64,000 nt of DNA from Streptomyces sp. HUAS 15-9 (GTDB lineage Bacteria > Actinomycetota > Actinomycetes > Streptomycetales > Streptomycetaceae), in contig NZ_CP106798.1 of assembly GCF_025642155.1 (NCBI RefSeq), positions 6,510,001 to 6,574,000 of the forward strand, in the 5' to 3' direction. Positions 33,128-42,533 of this stretch are shown one piece after another; the first letter of the stretch is position 1; every line of letters starts with the position of its first letter. The notes under the pieces were generated by a model. That model ran no database searches, was not told the DNA's origin, and saw only the letters and a list, made by a program, of their open reading frames with translations. Made by a program: the position numbers and the translations under genes.

Positions 33128-35956
33128 ATGCAGACCTCGGCGGGCCGGCAGGACCGGCACGAGTACCCCACTCACTGGGAGGCGGACGTAGTGCTGCGCG
33201 ACGGGGGTACCGCGCGCATCAGGCCCATCACCGTTGATGACGCCGACCGCCTGGTCAGTTTCTACGAGCAGGTCTCGGACGAGTCGAAGTACTACCGCTT
33301 CTTCGCGCCGTACCCACGACTGTCCGCCAAGGACGTCCACCGCTTCACGCACCACGACTTTGTGGACAGGGTGGGACTCGCGGCCACCATCGGCGGCGAG
33401 TTCATCGCAACCGTACGCTATGACCGCATTGGTGCCGGCGGCATGCCCGCCTCCGCCCCCGCCGACGAGGCCGAGGTCGCCTTCCTCGTGCAGGACGCGC
33501 ACCAGGGGCGCGGAGTCGCCTCCGCCCTCCTCGAACACATCGCGGCCGTCGCGCGCGAGCGCGGCATCCGCCGGTTCGCCGCCGAGGTGCTGCCCGCCAA
33601 CTCCAAGATGATCAAGGTGTTCACGGACGCCGGCTACACCCAGAAACGCAGCTTCGAGGACGGCGTCGTACGCCTGGAATTCGACCTCGAACCCACGAAC
33701 CGCTCGCTCGCCGTGCAGCGCGCGCGGGAGCAGCGCGCGGAGGCGCGGTCCGTACGGCGGCTCCTCGCGCCCGGCTCCGTCGCGGTCGTCGGCGTCGGAC
33801 GCACGCCGGGCGGGGTGGGCCGCGGCGTCCTCGGCAACATCCGGGACGCCGGGTTCACCGGCCGCCTGCACGCCGTGAACAAGGCCTTCCCGGACGAGTT
33901 GAAGGAGATCGACGGCGTGCCCGCCCACCGCTCGGTGCGGGACATCGACGGCCCCGTCGACCTCGCGGTCGTCGCCGTACCGGCCGAGCGCGTGCCCGAG
34001 GTGGTCGCCGAGTGCGGGGAACACGGCGTGCAGGGGCTCGTCGTACTCTCCGCCGGATACGCGGAGAGCGGACCCGAGGGCCGTGAGCGGCAGCGTGAAC
34101 TCGTCCGGCACGCGCGCGCGTACGGCATGCGCATCATCGGGCCCAACGCCTTCGGGATCATCAACACCTCCGAGGAGGTGCGGCTCAACGCGTCCCTGGC
34201 ACCGGAGCTGCCCCGCCCCGGCCGGATCGGGCTCTTCGCCCAGTCCGGGGCGATCGGCATCGCGCTGCTGTCCCGGCTGCACCGGCGCGGCGGCGGGGTC
34301 ACCGGGGTCACGGGCGTGTCCACCTTCGTCGCGTCCGGCAACCGCGCCGACGTCTCCGGCAACGACGTCATCCAGTACTGGTACGACGACCCCGACACCG
34401 ACGTCGTCCTCATGTACCTGGAATCCATCGGCAACCCGCGCAAGTTCACCCGCCTCGCCCGGCGGACGGCCGCCGCCAAGCCGCTGGTCGTGGTGCAGGG
34501 GGCCGGGTCCGCTCCACAGGGCCATGCGGTCCGGGCCACGCAGTTGTCGCACGAGACCGTCTCCGCGCTGCTGCGGCAGGCCGGGGTGATCCGGGTCGGC
34601 ACGATCACCGAACTGGTCGACGCGGGGCTGCTGCTCGCCCGGCAGCCCCTGCCCGGCGGGCCGCGGGTGGCGATCCTGGGGAACTCCGAGTCCCTGGGAC
34701 AGCTGACGTACGACGCGTGCCTCTCCGAGGGGCTGCGGCCGCAGCGACCCCTGGACCTGACGACGGGCGCCACCGCGGAGGACTTCCGGCGGGCCCTGTC
34801 CCAGGCGCTGGCCGATGACTCGTGCGACGCGGTGGTCGTCACGGCCATCCCGGCCATCGGGGAGGGGTCACCCGGGGACGCGGAGCTGGCCGAGGCACTG
34901 CGGTCCGCCGCCGCTGCCGCGCCTTCCAAACCGGCGCTCGTCGTGCACGTGGAGCTCGGCGGGCTCGCGGAGGCGCTGTCGGCCGCGGCCAGTACGGCAC
35001 CGAACCGCCCCACGGAACGCACGCCCGGCGCGGGAGCGGCACAGCCGTCCCCCGGCGCCGCACCGGTTCCGGCGGACGCCGCCCCGGACGGCTCCCGCCT
35101 GATCCCCGCCTACCCCGCCGCGGAGCGGGCCGCCCGGGCCCTCGCCGAAGCCGTGAAGTACGCGCAGTGGCGCCGCGAGACCGCCGATCCGGGCCGGGTC
35201 CCCGAGTACGACGACATCGACGAGAAGGGCGCCGCGGAGCTGATCGGCGGGCTGCTCGAGCGCGGACAGGGACTCACGCTCGGCTCGGAGGACACCTGCG
35301 AGCTGCTCGGGAAGTACGGCATCCACGTCCGCCGCGCACTGCCCGCCCCCACCCCCGACACCGCCGCCGAGGCCGCCCGGACCCTCGGCTACCCGGTCGC
35401 CCTCAAGGCCACCGCCCCCCATCTGCGCCACCGCGCCGACCTGGGCGGCGTCCGGCTCGATCTGGCGGACGAGGAGCAACTGCGACGGGCGTACGCCGAG
35501 TTGACAGAGCTGTTCGGGAAGCCGGAGGGGCTGCGGCCGGTCGTACAGGCGATGGCACCCCGGGGCGTCGACACCGTCGTACGGGCCGTGATCGACCCGG
35601 CGGCCGGGGCCGTGCTGTCCTTCGGGCTCGCCGGAGCCGCCTCCCAGCTGCTCGGCGACATGGCCCACCGGCTGGTCCCGGTCACCGACCGGGAGGCGAC
35701 CTCGCTGGTGCGGTCGATCAGGACCGCGCCGCTGCTGTTCGGCTGGCGCGGGTCGACCCCGGTCGACACACCCGCCCTGGAGGAGCTGCTGCTGCGCGTC
35801 TCCCGACTGGTCGACGACCACCCGGAGGTCGTCGCCGTGACCCTGGAGCCGGTCGTCGTCGCCCCGCACGGGGTGAGCGTCCTCGGCGCCACCCTGCGGC
35901 TCGCGCCGCCGCCCGCCCGTGACGACCTCGGCCCGCGCACGCTGCCGGCCTACTGA
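33128..35956 (+). CDS. Protein lysine acetyltransferase, GNAT fused to NDP-forming acyl-CoA synthetase (PatA type)
   Basis: 942 aa. The N-terminal GNAT domain (about residues 15-200) has the acetyl-CoA loop motif QDAHQGRGVASALL. A CoA-binding domain (VAVVGVGRTPGGVGRG), succinyl-CoA-ligase-like domains with GPNAFGIIN and FAQSGAIG, an Ala/Pro-rich linker (about 625-665) and an ATP-grasp domain (YGIHVRRALPAPT onward) follow. Order is GNAT first, as known for S. lividans PatA and opposite to Salmonella Pat. It probably acetylates acyl-CoA synthetases and other metabolic enzymes. ATG 33128 fits a leaderless start: TACTCT at 33115-33120 lies 7 nt upstream. Confidence 0.88.
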   Translation: MQTSAGRQDRHEYPTHWEADVVLRDGGTARIRPITVDDADRLVSFYEQVSDESKYYRFFAPYPRLSAKDVHRFTHHDFVDRVGLAATIGGEFIATVRYDRIGAGGMPASAPADEAEVAFLVQDAHQGRGVASALLEHIAAVARERGIRRFAAEVLPANSKMIKVFTDAGYTQKRSFEDGVVRLEFDLEPTNRSLAVQRAREQRAEARSVRRLLAPGSVAVVGVGRTPGGVGRGVLGNIRDAGFTGRLHAVNKAFPDELKEIDGVPAHRSVRDIDGPVDLAVVAVPAERVPEVVAECGEHGVQGLVVLSAGYAESGPEGRERQRELVRHARAYGMRIIGPNAFGIINTSEEVRLNASLAPELPRPGRIGLFAQSGAIGIALLSRLHRRGGGVTGVTGVSTFVASGNRADVSGNDVIQYWYDDPDTDVVLMYLESIGNPRKFTRLARRTAAAKPLVVVQGAGSAPQGHAVRATQLSHETVSALLRQAGVIRVGTITELVDAGLLLARQPLPGGPRVAILGNSESLGQLTYDACLSEGLRPQRPLDLTTGATAEDFRRALSQALADDSCDAVVVTAIPAIGEGSPGDAELAEALRSAAAAAPSKPALVVHVELGGLAEALSAAASTAPNRPTERTPGAGAAQPSPGAAPVPADAAPDGSRLIPAYPAAERAARALAEAVKYAQWRRETADPGRVPEYDDIDEKGAAELIGGLLERGQGLTLGSEDTCELLGKYGIHVRRALPAPTPDTAAEAARTLGYPVALKATAPHLRHRADLGGVRLDLADEEQLRRAYAELTELFGKPEGLRPVVQAMAPRGVDTVVRAVIDPAAGAVLSFGLAGAASQLLGDMAHRLVPVTDREATSLVRSIRTAPLLFGWRGSTPVDTPALEELLLRVSRLVDDHPEVVAVTLEPVVVAPHGVSVLGATLRLAPPPARDDLGPRTLPAY

Positions 35957-35974
35957 GCGGGGAGGGGGTACCGC

Positions 35975-36388
35975 ATGGAGATCGCCGGACGGGAGCTGCC
36001 CGACGGCAGCTGGTGGGACTGGGAAGTGATCGTCTGGGACGCCGGGCAGCTGCGCCTGGCCGCCGGTCACGACCTCACCTACCACCACGGCCTGGAGCTG
36101 GTCTTCGTCGCCCCGGCCCTCGTGTCCTGTCCGCTCGGCTTCCAGGACCCCGTCTTCCGCCCGCCCACCACCGAGGAGACGGCACGTCTCGTGCGGACGC
36201 TCGGCGAAACACCGCCCCTGGTGGTCGCGTTCGAAGCGGACGCCGACGGCAGTGAGCCCGTCACCTGCCTGATCGCCGCGGAACGGCTCGACATCCGGCC
36301 CGGGCTCGTCCTCCGGCACCCGCGCGCGGGTGCCCATGCCGCCCCGGCCGCCCACGACTGGCCCGGACCCCCCTTGCCCACGGATTAG
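35975..36388 (+). CDS. Conserved hypothetical protein (137 aa)
   Basis: No named domain is recognised. The N-terminal two thirds look beta-rich and hydrophobic (SWWDWEVIVWDAGQLRLAAG, LELVFVAPALVSCPLGF), with a Pro/Ala-rich tail (GAHAAPAAHDWPGPPLP). Start ATG has GGGAGGGGG 8 bp upstream, and the gene sits 18 bp after patA and 10 bp before the DUF5998 gene, so it belongs to one operon. Soluble; function unknown. Confidence 0.7.
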   Translation: MEIAGRELPDGSWWDWEVIVWDAGQLRLAAGHDLTYHHGLELVFVAPALVSCPLGFQDPVFRPPTTEETARLVRTLGETPPLVVAFEADADGSEPVTCLIAAERLDIRPGLVLRHPRAGAHAAPAAHDWPGPPLPTD

Positions 36389-36398
36389 GATGGACGTC

Positions 36399-36986
36399 AT
36401 GGCCAAGACCAGTACGACGACCCAGGGGCTGCGCGCGGCGATCGAGCGCAGCGGCTACTACCCGGCCCTCGTGGCCGAGGCGGTGGAGGCCGCTGTGGGC
36501 GGCGAGCCCATCCGGTCGTACCTGGTCCACCAGGAGACGACGTTCGACCAGAACGAGGTGCGGCGGCATGTGACCGTCCTCGTCCTCACCGGCAACCGCT
36601 TCATCGTCAGCCACACCGACGAGCAGGCCGCCGACAGCACCTCCCCGACGCCGTACGCCACGACGTCCACGGAGTCCGTGAAGCTCGGCCGGATCTCGTC
36701 CGTCGTGGTCAGCCGGGTGGTCGCCAACCCGGAGCAGTACGCGCCGGGCACGCTGCCCCGCGAGGTCGTGCTGACCATCGGCTGGGGTGCCGTCTCCCGC
36801 ATCGACCTGGAGCCCGCCGCCTGCGGCGACCCCAACTGCGAGGCCGACCACGGCTACACGGGCAACTCGACGGCGGACGACCTGAGCCTGCGCGTCAGCG
36901 AGGCCGGGGACGGCCCGGAGACGGTGCGCCAGGCACTCACCTTCGCGCAGGCCGTCTCCGAAGCGACAGCGGACATCACAAGCTGA
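36399..36986 (+). CDS. DUF5998 family protein
   Basis: 195 aa, matching DUF5998, widespread in actinobacteria with unknown function. An N-terminal helix (GLRAAIERSGYYPALVAEAVEAA) and a beta-rich middle (VTVLVLTGNRFIVSHTDE) lead to a CGDPNCEADHGYTG motif that could bind a metal through two Cys and His. ATG 36399 is used because AGGA (36386-36389) is correctly spaced; ATG 36390 is too close. Its stop overlaps the next ATG (TGATG). Confidence 0.8.
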   Translation: MAKTSTTTQGLRAAIERSGYYPALVAEAVEAAVGGEPIRSYLVHQETTFDQNEVRRHVTVLVLTGNRFIVSHTDEQAADSTSPTPYATTSTESVKLGRISSVVVSRVVANPEQYAPGTLPREVVLTIGWGAVSRIDLEPAACGDPNCEADHGYTGNSTADDLSLRVSEAGDGPETVRQALTFAQAVSEATADITS

Positions 36987-38230
36987 TGGCCCACCCGTCT
37001 CCCCCCGCCGCCCATGATCGAGGGCGCTCCGCGCCCACACCTCCTGATTCCACCGCCTGGGACCACCCGGAACCCCTGGCCCTCGGCACCGCGCCGCTCC
37101 CCGAGTACGGCAGCGGCTCGCTCGCCGACCTCCTGCCCACCCTGGCCGCCGGTATGGCCGTACCGGGTATGACCGCCGGGATCCGGGAACTGACCGCGGC
37201 CGACCGCAACTGTGTCTTCCTGATCGACGGGCTCGGCTGGGAGCAGTTGCGGGCCCACCCGGACGAGGCCCCCTTCATGACCTCGCTGCTCGCGAGTTCA
37301 CGCGGGGGTACGGGACGCCCGATCACCGCCGGCTACCCGGCGACCACCGCGACCTCGCTGGCCTCCGTCGGCACGGGCCTGCCGCCCGGCGCGCACGGCC
37401 TGCCCGGCTACTCGGCCCGGAACCCGCAGACCGGTGAGCTGATGAACCAGCTCCGCTGGCAGCCGTACACCGACCCGCGTGCCTGGCAGCCGTACCCCAC
37501 CGTCTTCCAGCTGGCCCACGAGGCGGGCGTGCACGCCGCCCAGGTGTCGTCCCCCGCCTTCCAGAACACCCCGCTGACCAGGATCGCGCTCAGCGGCGGA
37601 GCGTTCCACGGACGGCTGACCGGCGAGGACCGCATGGACATCGCGGCCGAGCAACTGGCCGCCGCCGACCGCTCCCTGGTCTACACGTACTACGCCGAGC
37701 TGGACGGCGCCGGGCACCGCTACGGCGTCGCCTCCGACACCTGGCGTGGCCAGCTCATGTACGTCGACCGCCTCGTCCAGCGGCTGGCCGAGCAGCTCCC
37801 GCCGCGCACCGCGCTGTACGTCACCGCCGACCACGGCATGGTCGACGTGCCCTCGGACGAGCAGCACCGCATCGACTTCGACGAGGACTGGGAACTGCGC
37901 GCCGGGGTCGCCCTGCTGGGCGGCGAGGGCCGCGCCCGCCACGTCTACGCGCTGCCGGGCGCCGAGGACGACGTCCTCACCTGCTGGCGCGAGGTGCTCG
38001 GCGAGCAGTTCTGGGTGGCCTCGCGGGACGAGGCGATCGCGGCGGGCTGGTTCGGCCCCCGGATCGACGACCGGGTGTACGCACGGATCGGCGATGTGGT
38101 CGCGGCCGCGCACGACGACGTCCTGATCATCGCCTCCGAGCGGGAGCCGAAGGAGTCGGCGCTGATCGGCAACCACGGTTCGATGACCCCTGCCGAGCAG
38201 TTGGTGCCCCTGCTCGAAGTACGCTCCTGA
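36986..38230 (+). CDS. Alkaline-phosphatase-superfamily nucleotide pyrophosphatase/phosphodiesterase
   Basis: 414 aa. Motifs of the NPP branch: the first metal Asp in FLIDGLGW, the nucleophile Thr in YPATTATSLASVGTG, YYAELDGAGHRYG (Asp, His) and TADHGMVD (Asp, His), ending with GNHGSM (His). Two zinc ions would be held by these residues. There is no clear signal peptide, so it is probably cytoplasmic. The substrate cannot be told from sequence. It is coupled to the DUF5998 gene by a one-base overlap and precedes tdk by 90 bp. Confidence 0.87.
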   Translation: MAHPSPPAAHDRGRSAPTPPDSTAWDHPEPLALGTAPLPEYGSGSLADLLPTLAAGMAVPGMTAGIRELTAADRNCVFLIDGLGWEQLRAHPDEAPFMTSLLASSRGGTGRPITAGYPATTATSLASVGTGLPPGAHGLPGYSARNPQTGELMNQLRWQPYTDPRAWQPYPTVFQLAHEAGVHAAQVSSPAFQNTPLTRIALSGGAFHGRLTGEDRMDIAAEQLAAADRSLVYTYYAELDGAGHRYGVASDTWRGQLMYVDRLVQRLAEQLPPRTALYVTADHGMVDVPSDEQHRIDFDEDWELRAGVALLGGEGRARHVYALPGAEDDVLTCWREVLGEQFWVASRDEAIAAGWFGPRIDDRVYARIGDVVAAAHDDVLIIASEREPKESALIGNHGSMTPAEQLVPLLEVRS

Positions 38231-38320
38231 AGCTCGAAGTTCGCTTTCGAAGCACCGCCCGCCGTCCCGCCCGTCGTCGCCCCGCCCGTCCTCGCCTCGC
38301 TGAAAGGTGCTCAACTCCCC

Positions 38321-38971
38321 ATGCCCGAGCTGGTGTTCTTCTCCGGAACGATGGACTGCGGGAAGTCGACGCTGGCTCTCCAGATCGAGCACAACCGCTC
38401 CGCGCGCGGTCTCGTCGGCATGATCTTCACGCGCGACGACCGGGCCGGTGAGGGCAAGCTGTCCTCCCGTCTGGGCCTGGTCACCGACGCGGTGGAGGTC
38501 GGGGACGGCCAGGACCTGTACGCGTACCTCGTCGACCATCTCTCCCAGGGCCGCCGCGCGGACTACGTGATCGCCGACGAGGCGCAGTTCCTCGCCCCGG
38601 AGCAGATAGACCAACTGGCGCGCGTCGTCGACGACCTGGCCGTCGACGTCTATGCCTTCGGCATCACGACCGACTTCCGCTCCAAGCTGTTCCCCGGCTC
38701 CCAGCGGCTGGTGGAACTCGCCGACCGGGTCGAGGTCCTCCAGGTCGAGGCCCTGTGCTGGTGCGGAGCCCGTGCCACCCACAACGCGCGCACGGTCGGC
38801 GGCGAAATGGTCGTCGAGGGTGCCCAGGTGGTCGTCGGCGACGTCAACCAGTCCATGGACGAGGTCGGCTACGAGGTGCTGTGCCGCCGGCACCACCGGC
38901 GCCGTATGACGGCCGCGACGGCGCGTGCGGCGGCACTGTCCCCGGACGTCCTGCCGGTCCCGACGGACTGA
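38321..38971 (+). CDS. tdk: Thymidine kinase
   Basis: 216 aa, type II thymidine kinase. P-loop GTMDCGKST (residues 9-17), Walker B DEAQFL, the lasso/thymidine-binding region (GITTDFRSKLFPGS) and the structural zinc site (CWCGARATHNAR and YEVLCRRHH). It phosphorylates thymidine to dTMP for salvage. ATG 38321; AAAGGTG lies about 13 bp upstream, a slightly long spacing. Its convergent neighbour is a VOC protein 17 bp away. Confidence 0.94.
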   Translation: MPELVFFSGTMDCGKSTLALQIEHNRSARGLVGMIFTRDDRAGEGKLSSRLGLVTDAVEVGDGQDLYAYLVDHLSQGRRADYVIADEAQFLAPEQIDQLARVVDDLAVDVYAFGITTDFRSKLFPGSQRLVELADRVEVLQVEALCWCGARATHNARTVGGEMVVEGAQVVVGDVNQSMDEVGYEVLCRRHHRRRMTAATARAAALSPDVLPVPTD

Positions 38972-38987
38972 GGCGCCCCGCCGGGGC

Positions 38988-39788
38988 TCAGCGCGGGCTC
39001 TGGACCACGGAGAAGACCGCGCCCTCCGGGTCCGCCACCGTCGCCACCCTGCCGTGCTCGGTGTCATGGGCCGGCTTCAGGACCTGGCCACCCAGTTCGG
39101 CGACCCGGTGCAGCGTCTCGTCGGTGTCGGCGACCTCGAAGTACGTCAGCCAGTGCGGGCCCCGGTCACGGGGCAGCGCGTTGCCGACGCCGTGGATGCC
39201 GGCCACCGGGCGGCCACCGACGTGCAGCGTCACATAGTCGAAGCCGGCGGACACCACCGCCTCCTCCTGGAAGCCGAACACCGTCTTGTAGAACTTGGCG
39301 ACGCTCGCCGTCTCGAAGGTGAGCAACTCGTTCCAGGAGGGCGTGCCCGGCACACCGGAGACGGCCATGCCGTGGTGCTCCGCCGCCTGCCAGATGCCGA
39401 ACACCGCCCCCGAGGGGTCGGAGGCGATCAGCAGCCGACCCGCCTCGGCCATGTCCAGGGGGCCCACGCCCACGGTGCCGCCGCACAGCCGTACCGTTTC
39501 GGCCATCTGGTCCACGTCGTCCGAGGAGAGGTACGGCGTCCAGGCGATCGGCAGATGGCGGTCCGGCGGCAGCTGACCGATGCCCGCCACCTCCTGCCCG
39601 TCGAGCAGAGCCCGCACATAGGGGCCGAGCTGCTGGGGACCGGGCTCGAACTCCCAGCCGAACAGAGCTCCGTAGAACTCCTCGGTCGCGGCCAGCCCGT
39701 GTGCCATCAGGGTCACCCAGCAGGGCGTGCCGGGCTCGCGCCGAGTTCGCGTGCCGTTCGGGCCCGCCGACCCCCGTGCCTCGGTCAT
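38988..39788 (-). CDS. VOC-family protein with two glyoxalase-like domains
   Basis: 266 aa. Two repeats of the vicinal-oxygen-chelate fold: WVTLMAHGLAATEEFYGALFGWEF at residues 24-47 starts the first, and WNELLTFETASVAKFYKTVFGF near 150 starts the second; each ends with an ASDPSGAVFGIWQ or ADPEGAVFSVVQ strand. Streptomyces has many such paired-VOC proteins with unknown substrates; some are bleomycin-resistance-like. ATG 39788 is chosen at the point where family similarity begins. Confidence 0.82.
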   Translation of the reverse strand: MTEARGSAGPNGTRTRREPGTPCWVTLMAHGLAATEEFYGALFGWEFEPGPQQLGPYVRALLDGQEVAGIGQLPPDRHLPIAWTPYLSSDDVDQMAETVRLCGGTVGVGPLDMAEAGRLLIASDPSGAVFGIWQAAEHHGMAVSGVPGTPSWNELLTFETASVAKFYKTVFGFQEEAVVSAGFDYVTLHVGGRPVAGIHGVGNALPRDRGPHWLTYFEVADTDETLHRVAELGGQVLKPAHDTEHGRVATVADPEGAVFSVVQSPR

Positions 39789-40108
39789 CGTCACTCTCTC
39801 CCCGGCCCCTCGCGGTGGCCGTGTCGCTTCCGCTCTCCGGATCGGTGTGCCGCAGTCACGCGCACGCCCCGTGCCGATGCTCGCACCCTCCGTGACACCA
39901 CGCGTCGCGGCCGCGCCGTCGCCGTGCGGCGCCGCCGCGAGGATGCCTGCTCTGCCTTTTCTCTCCCGTTTCCGGGTGATTGCCGCCGGGTGTCCATCAG
40001 CTGCACAGCATGTGCCCGATCCCGTACGCCTGGTGATCGAGCCTGTCCGGCCGAGCACAGTAGTCGGACCTGGACGATGCGGCCACCCCTGACGTAAGGA
40101 TGGAGGCC
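39789..40108. other. Divergent intergenic region, VOC gene / sulfurtransferase gene
   Basis: 320 bp with no supported gene; promoters for both neighbours are expected. TAAGGATGGAGG at 40095-40106 is the sulfurtransferase ribosome-binding region. No strong dyad is seen. Confidence 0.4.
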
Positions 40109-40960
40109 ATGAAAGCCATCATCACCGCAACGCGGCTCGCGCACGACTTGACCGGGGACAACCCGCCGGTGCTGCTCGACGTCCGCTGGCAGCTCAGCCT
40201 GGCCAAGGCGGCGGGAGCGCCGGCCTTCGACGGCCGGGCCGAGTACGAGGCCGGGCACATCCCCGGCGCGGTCTTCGTCGACCTGGACCGGGAACTCGCC
40301 TCGCCCCCGGGCAGAAATGGCCGGCATCCGCTGCCGGACACGGCCGGTTTCGGCGCCGTCATGCGCCGGGCGGGTGTGACCACCGGCAGGCCGGTGGTTG
40401 TGTACGACGGCGGTCAGGGCTGGGCCGCGGCCCGTGCCTGGTGGCTGCTGCGCTGGACGGGGCATCCGGATGTGCGGGTCCTGGACGGCGGACTGCCCGC
40501 CTGGGAGGGGCCGCTGTCGACGGACGTGTCCACGCCCGCCGAGGGCGACTTCGTGCCCGCGCCGGGCGCCGTCGGGCTGCTGGACGCGGACGGCGCCGCC
40601 GCGCTGGCCCGCTCCGGTGTGCTGCTCGACGCACGGGCGGGGGAGCGGTACCGGGGCGACGTGGAGCCGATCGACCGGGTCGGCGGGCACATCCCGGGGG
40701 CCGTGTCCGCGCCGACGACCGAGAACGTGACGGCGGACGGGCGGTTCCTGCCCGCGGAGGAGTTGCGGACCCGCTTCAAGTCCCTCGGGGCGTCCGAGGA
40801 CGCCGAGGTCGGCGTGTACTGCGGCTCGGGTGTCTCGGGGGCGCACGAGGTCCTGGCGCTCGCCGTCGCGGGCATTGACGCGGCGCTGTACGCGGGTTCC
40901 TGGTCGGAGTGGTCCTCGGATCCGTCCCGGCCGGTGGCCGTGGGGCCCGACCCCCAGTAG
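40109..40960 (+). CDS. sseA: Thiosulfate/3-mercaptopyruvate sulfurtransferase (rhodanese)
   Basis: 283 aa, two rhodanese domains. The inactive N-terminal domain (LLDVRWQL, YEAGHIPGAVFVDLD) and the catalytic C-terminal domain (LLDARAGERYRG, GGHIPGAVSAPTTEN) carry the active-site loop YCGSGVSGA with Cys238. A CGSGVTA-like loop fits the mercaptopyruvate branch. It moves sulfane sulfur to thiol acceptors. ATG 40109 is set by AAGGA at 40096-40100; ATG 40100 lies within that site. It ends before a remarkable uninterrupted palindrome. Confidence 0.9.
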   Translation: MKAIITATRLAHDLTGDNPPVLLDVRWQLSLAKAAGAPAFDGRAEYEAGHIPGAVFVDLDRELASPPGRNGRHPLPDTAGFGAVMRRAGVTTGRPVVVYDGGQGWAAARAWWLLRWTGHPDVRVLDGGLPAWEGPLSTDVSTPAEGDFVPAPGAVGLLDADGAAALARSGVLLDARAGERYRGDVEPIDRVGGHIPGAVSAPTTENVTADGRFLPAEELRTRFKSLGASEDAEVGVYCGSGVSGAHEVLALAVAGIDAALYAGSWSEWSSDPSRPVAVGPDPQ

Positions 40961-40993
40961 CGGCAGAAGAACCTGACCTCCGGTAGCGGCAGG

Positions 40994-41027
40994 AGAAGGG
41001 GCCCCGCTCGCGAGCGGGGCCCCTTCT
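40994..41027. terminator. Perfect 34-bp palindrome, bidirectional terminator
   Basis: The left arm 40994-41010 is the exact reverse complement of 41011-41027 (17 bp, no spacer), so the RNA hairpin loop comes from the central CGCG. It lies between convergent sseA and sepH. Confidence 0.92.
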
Positions 41028-41071
41028 GTGCGCGGTCGTACGAGACCGGCCAACTCCTGCTGCTCGACCGG

Positions 41072-42103
41072 CTACTCCTGCTTCTTGCGGCGCGTCCCGA
41101 AGACGATCTCGTCCCAGCTGGGGACGGCCGCCCGGCGGCCGGGGCGGACGCCGTCGGCCTCGGCCTGGCGGTCGGTGGCGCCGATGAGACGGTCGCGGTG
41201 GCTGCCGACGGAGCGCGGCATGAGGACGTCCGCGTAGGCGGATCCGGCCGAGGCCGCGGGGGCGGGAGGCTCCTCCGCCTCGGGCTCGGTGACGGGCTCC
41301 TCCGGCACCTCCGCCGGGCGCTCCGGGACCACCATGTCGCCCCGGAAGCTCGGCACCGCCTCCAACAGGCTGGTCAGCGAGTCCCGTTCGCCCGCGCTCT
41401 CCTCGGCGGGCTCGGACGCCTGCGCCGGCAGACTCGGCCGCTCGCGGTCCACGGAACGGTCCAGCGGGCGATCGCGGGGCAGCCGGGCGATGCGCGGTAC
41501 GAACGGAAAGCTCGGCTCCGGTACGGCGAGGTCGTCGGACTCGCCGATCAGCGAGCGTGCCTCGTCGTCGACGGCCTGCACGAGCCGCCGGGGCGGGTCG
41601 TACGTCCAGCTCGCCGAGTGGGGTTCGCCCGCGACCCGGTAGACCAGCAGGACCTCCCAGGTGCCGTCGTCGCGGCGCCACGAGTCCCACTGCACGGTGT
41701 CCTTCTCGGCGCCGCGCAGCAGCAGTCGTTCCTGGACGGCCTCGCCCAGCATGGGACCGGAGTTCTCGCCGGGTCTGCGCACCGGGGTCTTGCGGGCCCG
41801 CTCCGCCATGAAGGCGCGCTCGGCGAGCACCGGGCCCTCGAACCGCCGTACGCGGTCCACGGGGATGCCGGCGAGCTGCGCGACCTCTTCCGCGGTCGCG
41901 CCCGCACGTATACGCGCCTGGATGTCGCGGGGGCGCAGATGGCTCTCGACCTCGATCTCGATCTGGCCGAGGCGGGGCCGGTCGCCGCGCACGGCGGCGC
42001 GCAGCCGCTCGTCGATCGGAAGCGTGTACTCCGTGGAGTCGGCAGCCTTGAGCACCAGCCGTGTGCCGTCATTCGAGACGGCCACGACACGCAGTTCGGG
42101 CAT
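41072..42103 (-). CDS. sepH: Septation protein SepH
   Basis: 343 aa, DUF3071 protein. The N-terminal domain (MPELRVVAVSNDGTRLVLK) leads to a helix-turn-helix at about residues 69-90 (ATAEEVAQLAGIPVDRVRRFE) and a DUF3071 core (TWEVLLVYRVAGEPHSASW). A long Pro/Glu-rich disordered region and a conserved C-terminal motif (WDEIVFGTRRKK) follow. In Streptomyces and mycobacteria SepH stimulates FtsZ polymerisation and is needed for sporulation septation; the HTH is the part reported to act on FtsZ. ATG 42103 gives the conserved MPELRVV N-terminus. Confidence 0.93.
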   Translation of the reverse strand: MPELRVVAVSNDGTRLVLKAADSTEYTLPIDERLRAAVRGDRPRLGQIEIEVESHLRPRDIQARIRAGATAEEVAQLAGIPVDRVRRFEGPVLAERAFMAERARKTPVRRPGENSGPMLGEAVQERLLLRGAEKDTVQWDSWRRDDGTWEVLLVYRVAGEPHSASWTYDPPRRLVQAVDDEARSLIGESDDLAVPEPSFPFVPRIARLPRDRPLDRSVDRERPSLPAQASEPAEESAGERDSLTSLLEAVPSFRGDMVVPERPAEVPEEPVTEPEAEEPPAPAASAGSAYADVLMPRSVGSHRDRLIGATDRQAEADGVRPGRRAAVPSWDEIVFGTRRKKQE

Positions 42104-42533
42104 GGGGACCTCCCGGGTGGTGCCTGCCGACGTCACGTGCGTCGCTGCTTCCGCTAGTCGAGTGTGGCCTGCCCGGGTGCAGCCTGCCACAACCTTGCCG
42201 AGTTGCCTGGCGTGTCGGGCACGGGCCCTGGACCGCCGTTATGGCACGGTTACCTATTCGCAACGCTAAGTGACCAACTCCGTCACCCTGTGCAACTAGC
42301 CCCCTCCCGGCGGTCCTGCAGGGCCGCGGACACCCTGACGGGAGGCCCGGCCCAAGGCTCGCAACAGTACTCCATTCGGGCCACGTGCGTGGATTGGCGC
42401 GCCGCCCAACTTCTGGCAAGGGACGGGACTTGGTCGTGCGCAAGCGGATTTTCCCGATCATGAACGGGACATGTTCCACACAATTACCGCAAGCGGAATC
42501 AATGGTTCCGGGCGTATGCCCTCGTAAGCCTCC
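42104..42533. other. Spacer upstream of sepH and downstream of the lactone oxidase
   Basis: 430 bp. It contains the sepH promoter region (minus) and the 3' flank of the oxidase gene. No supported gene, strong terminator or named operator is seen. Short reading frames here have non-coding third-position composition. Confidence 0.45.

Noticed and set aside
33007..33237. 76-codon frame overlapping the start of the patA-type gene
   Set aside because: It is out of frame with the conserved GNAT sequence.
42104..42533. Short plus- and minus-strand frames as genes
   Set aside because: No ribosome-binding sites, no family resemblance, and non-coding third-position composition.
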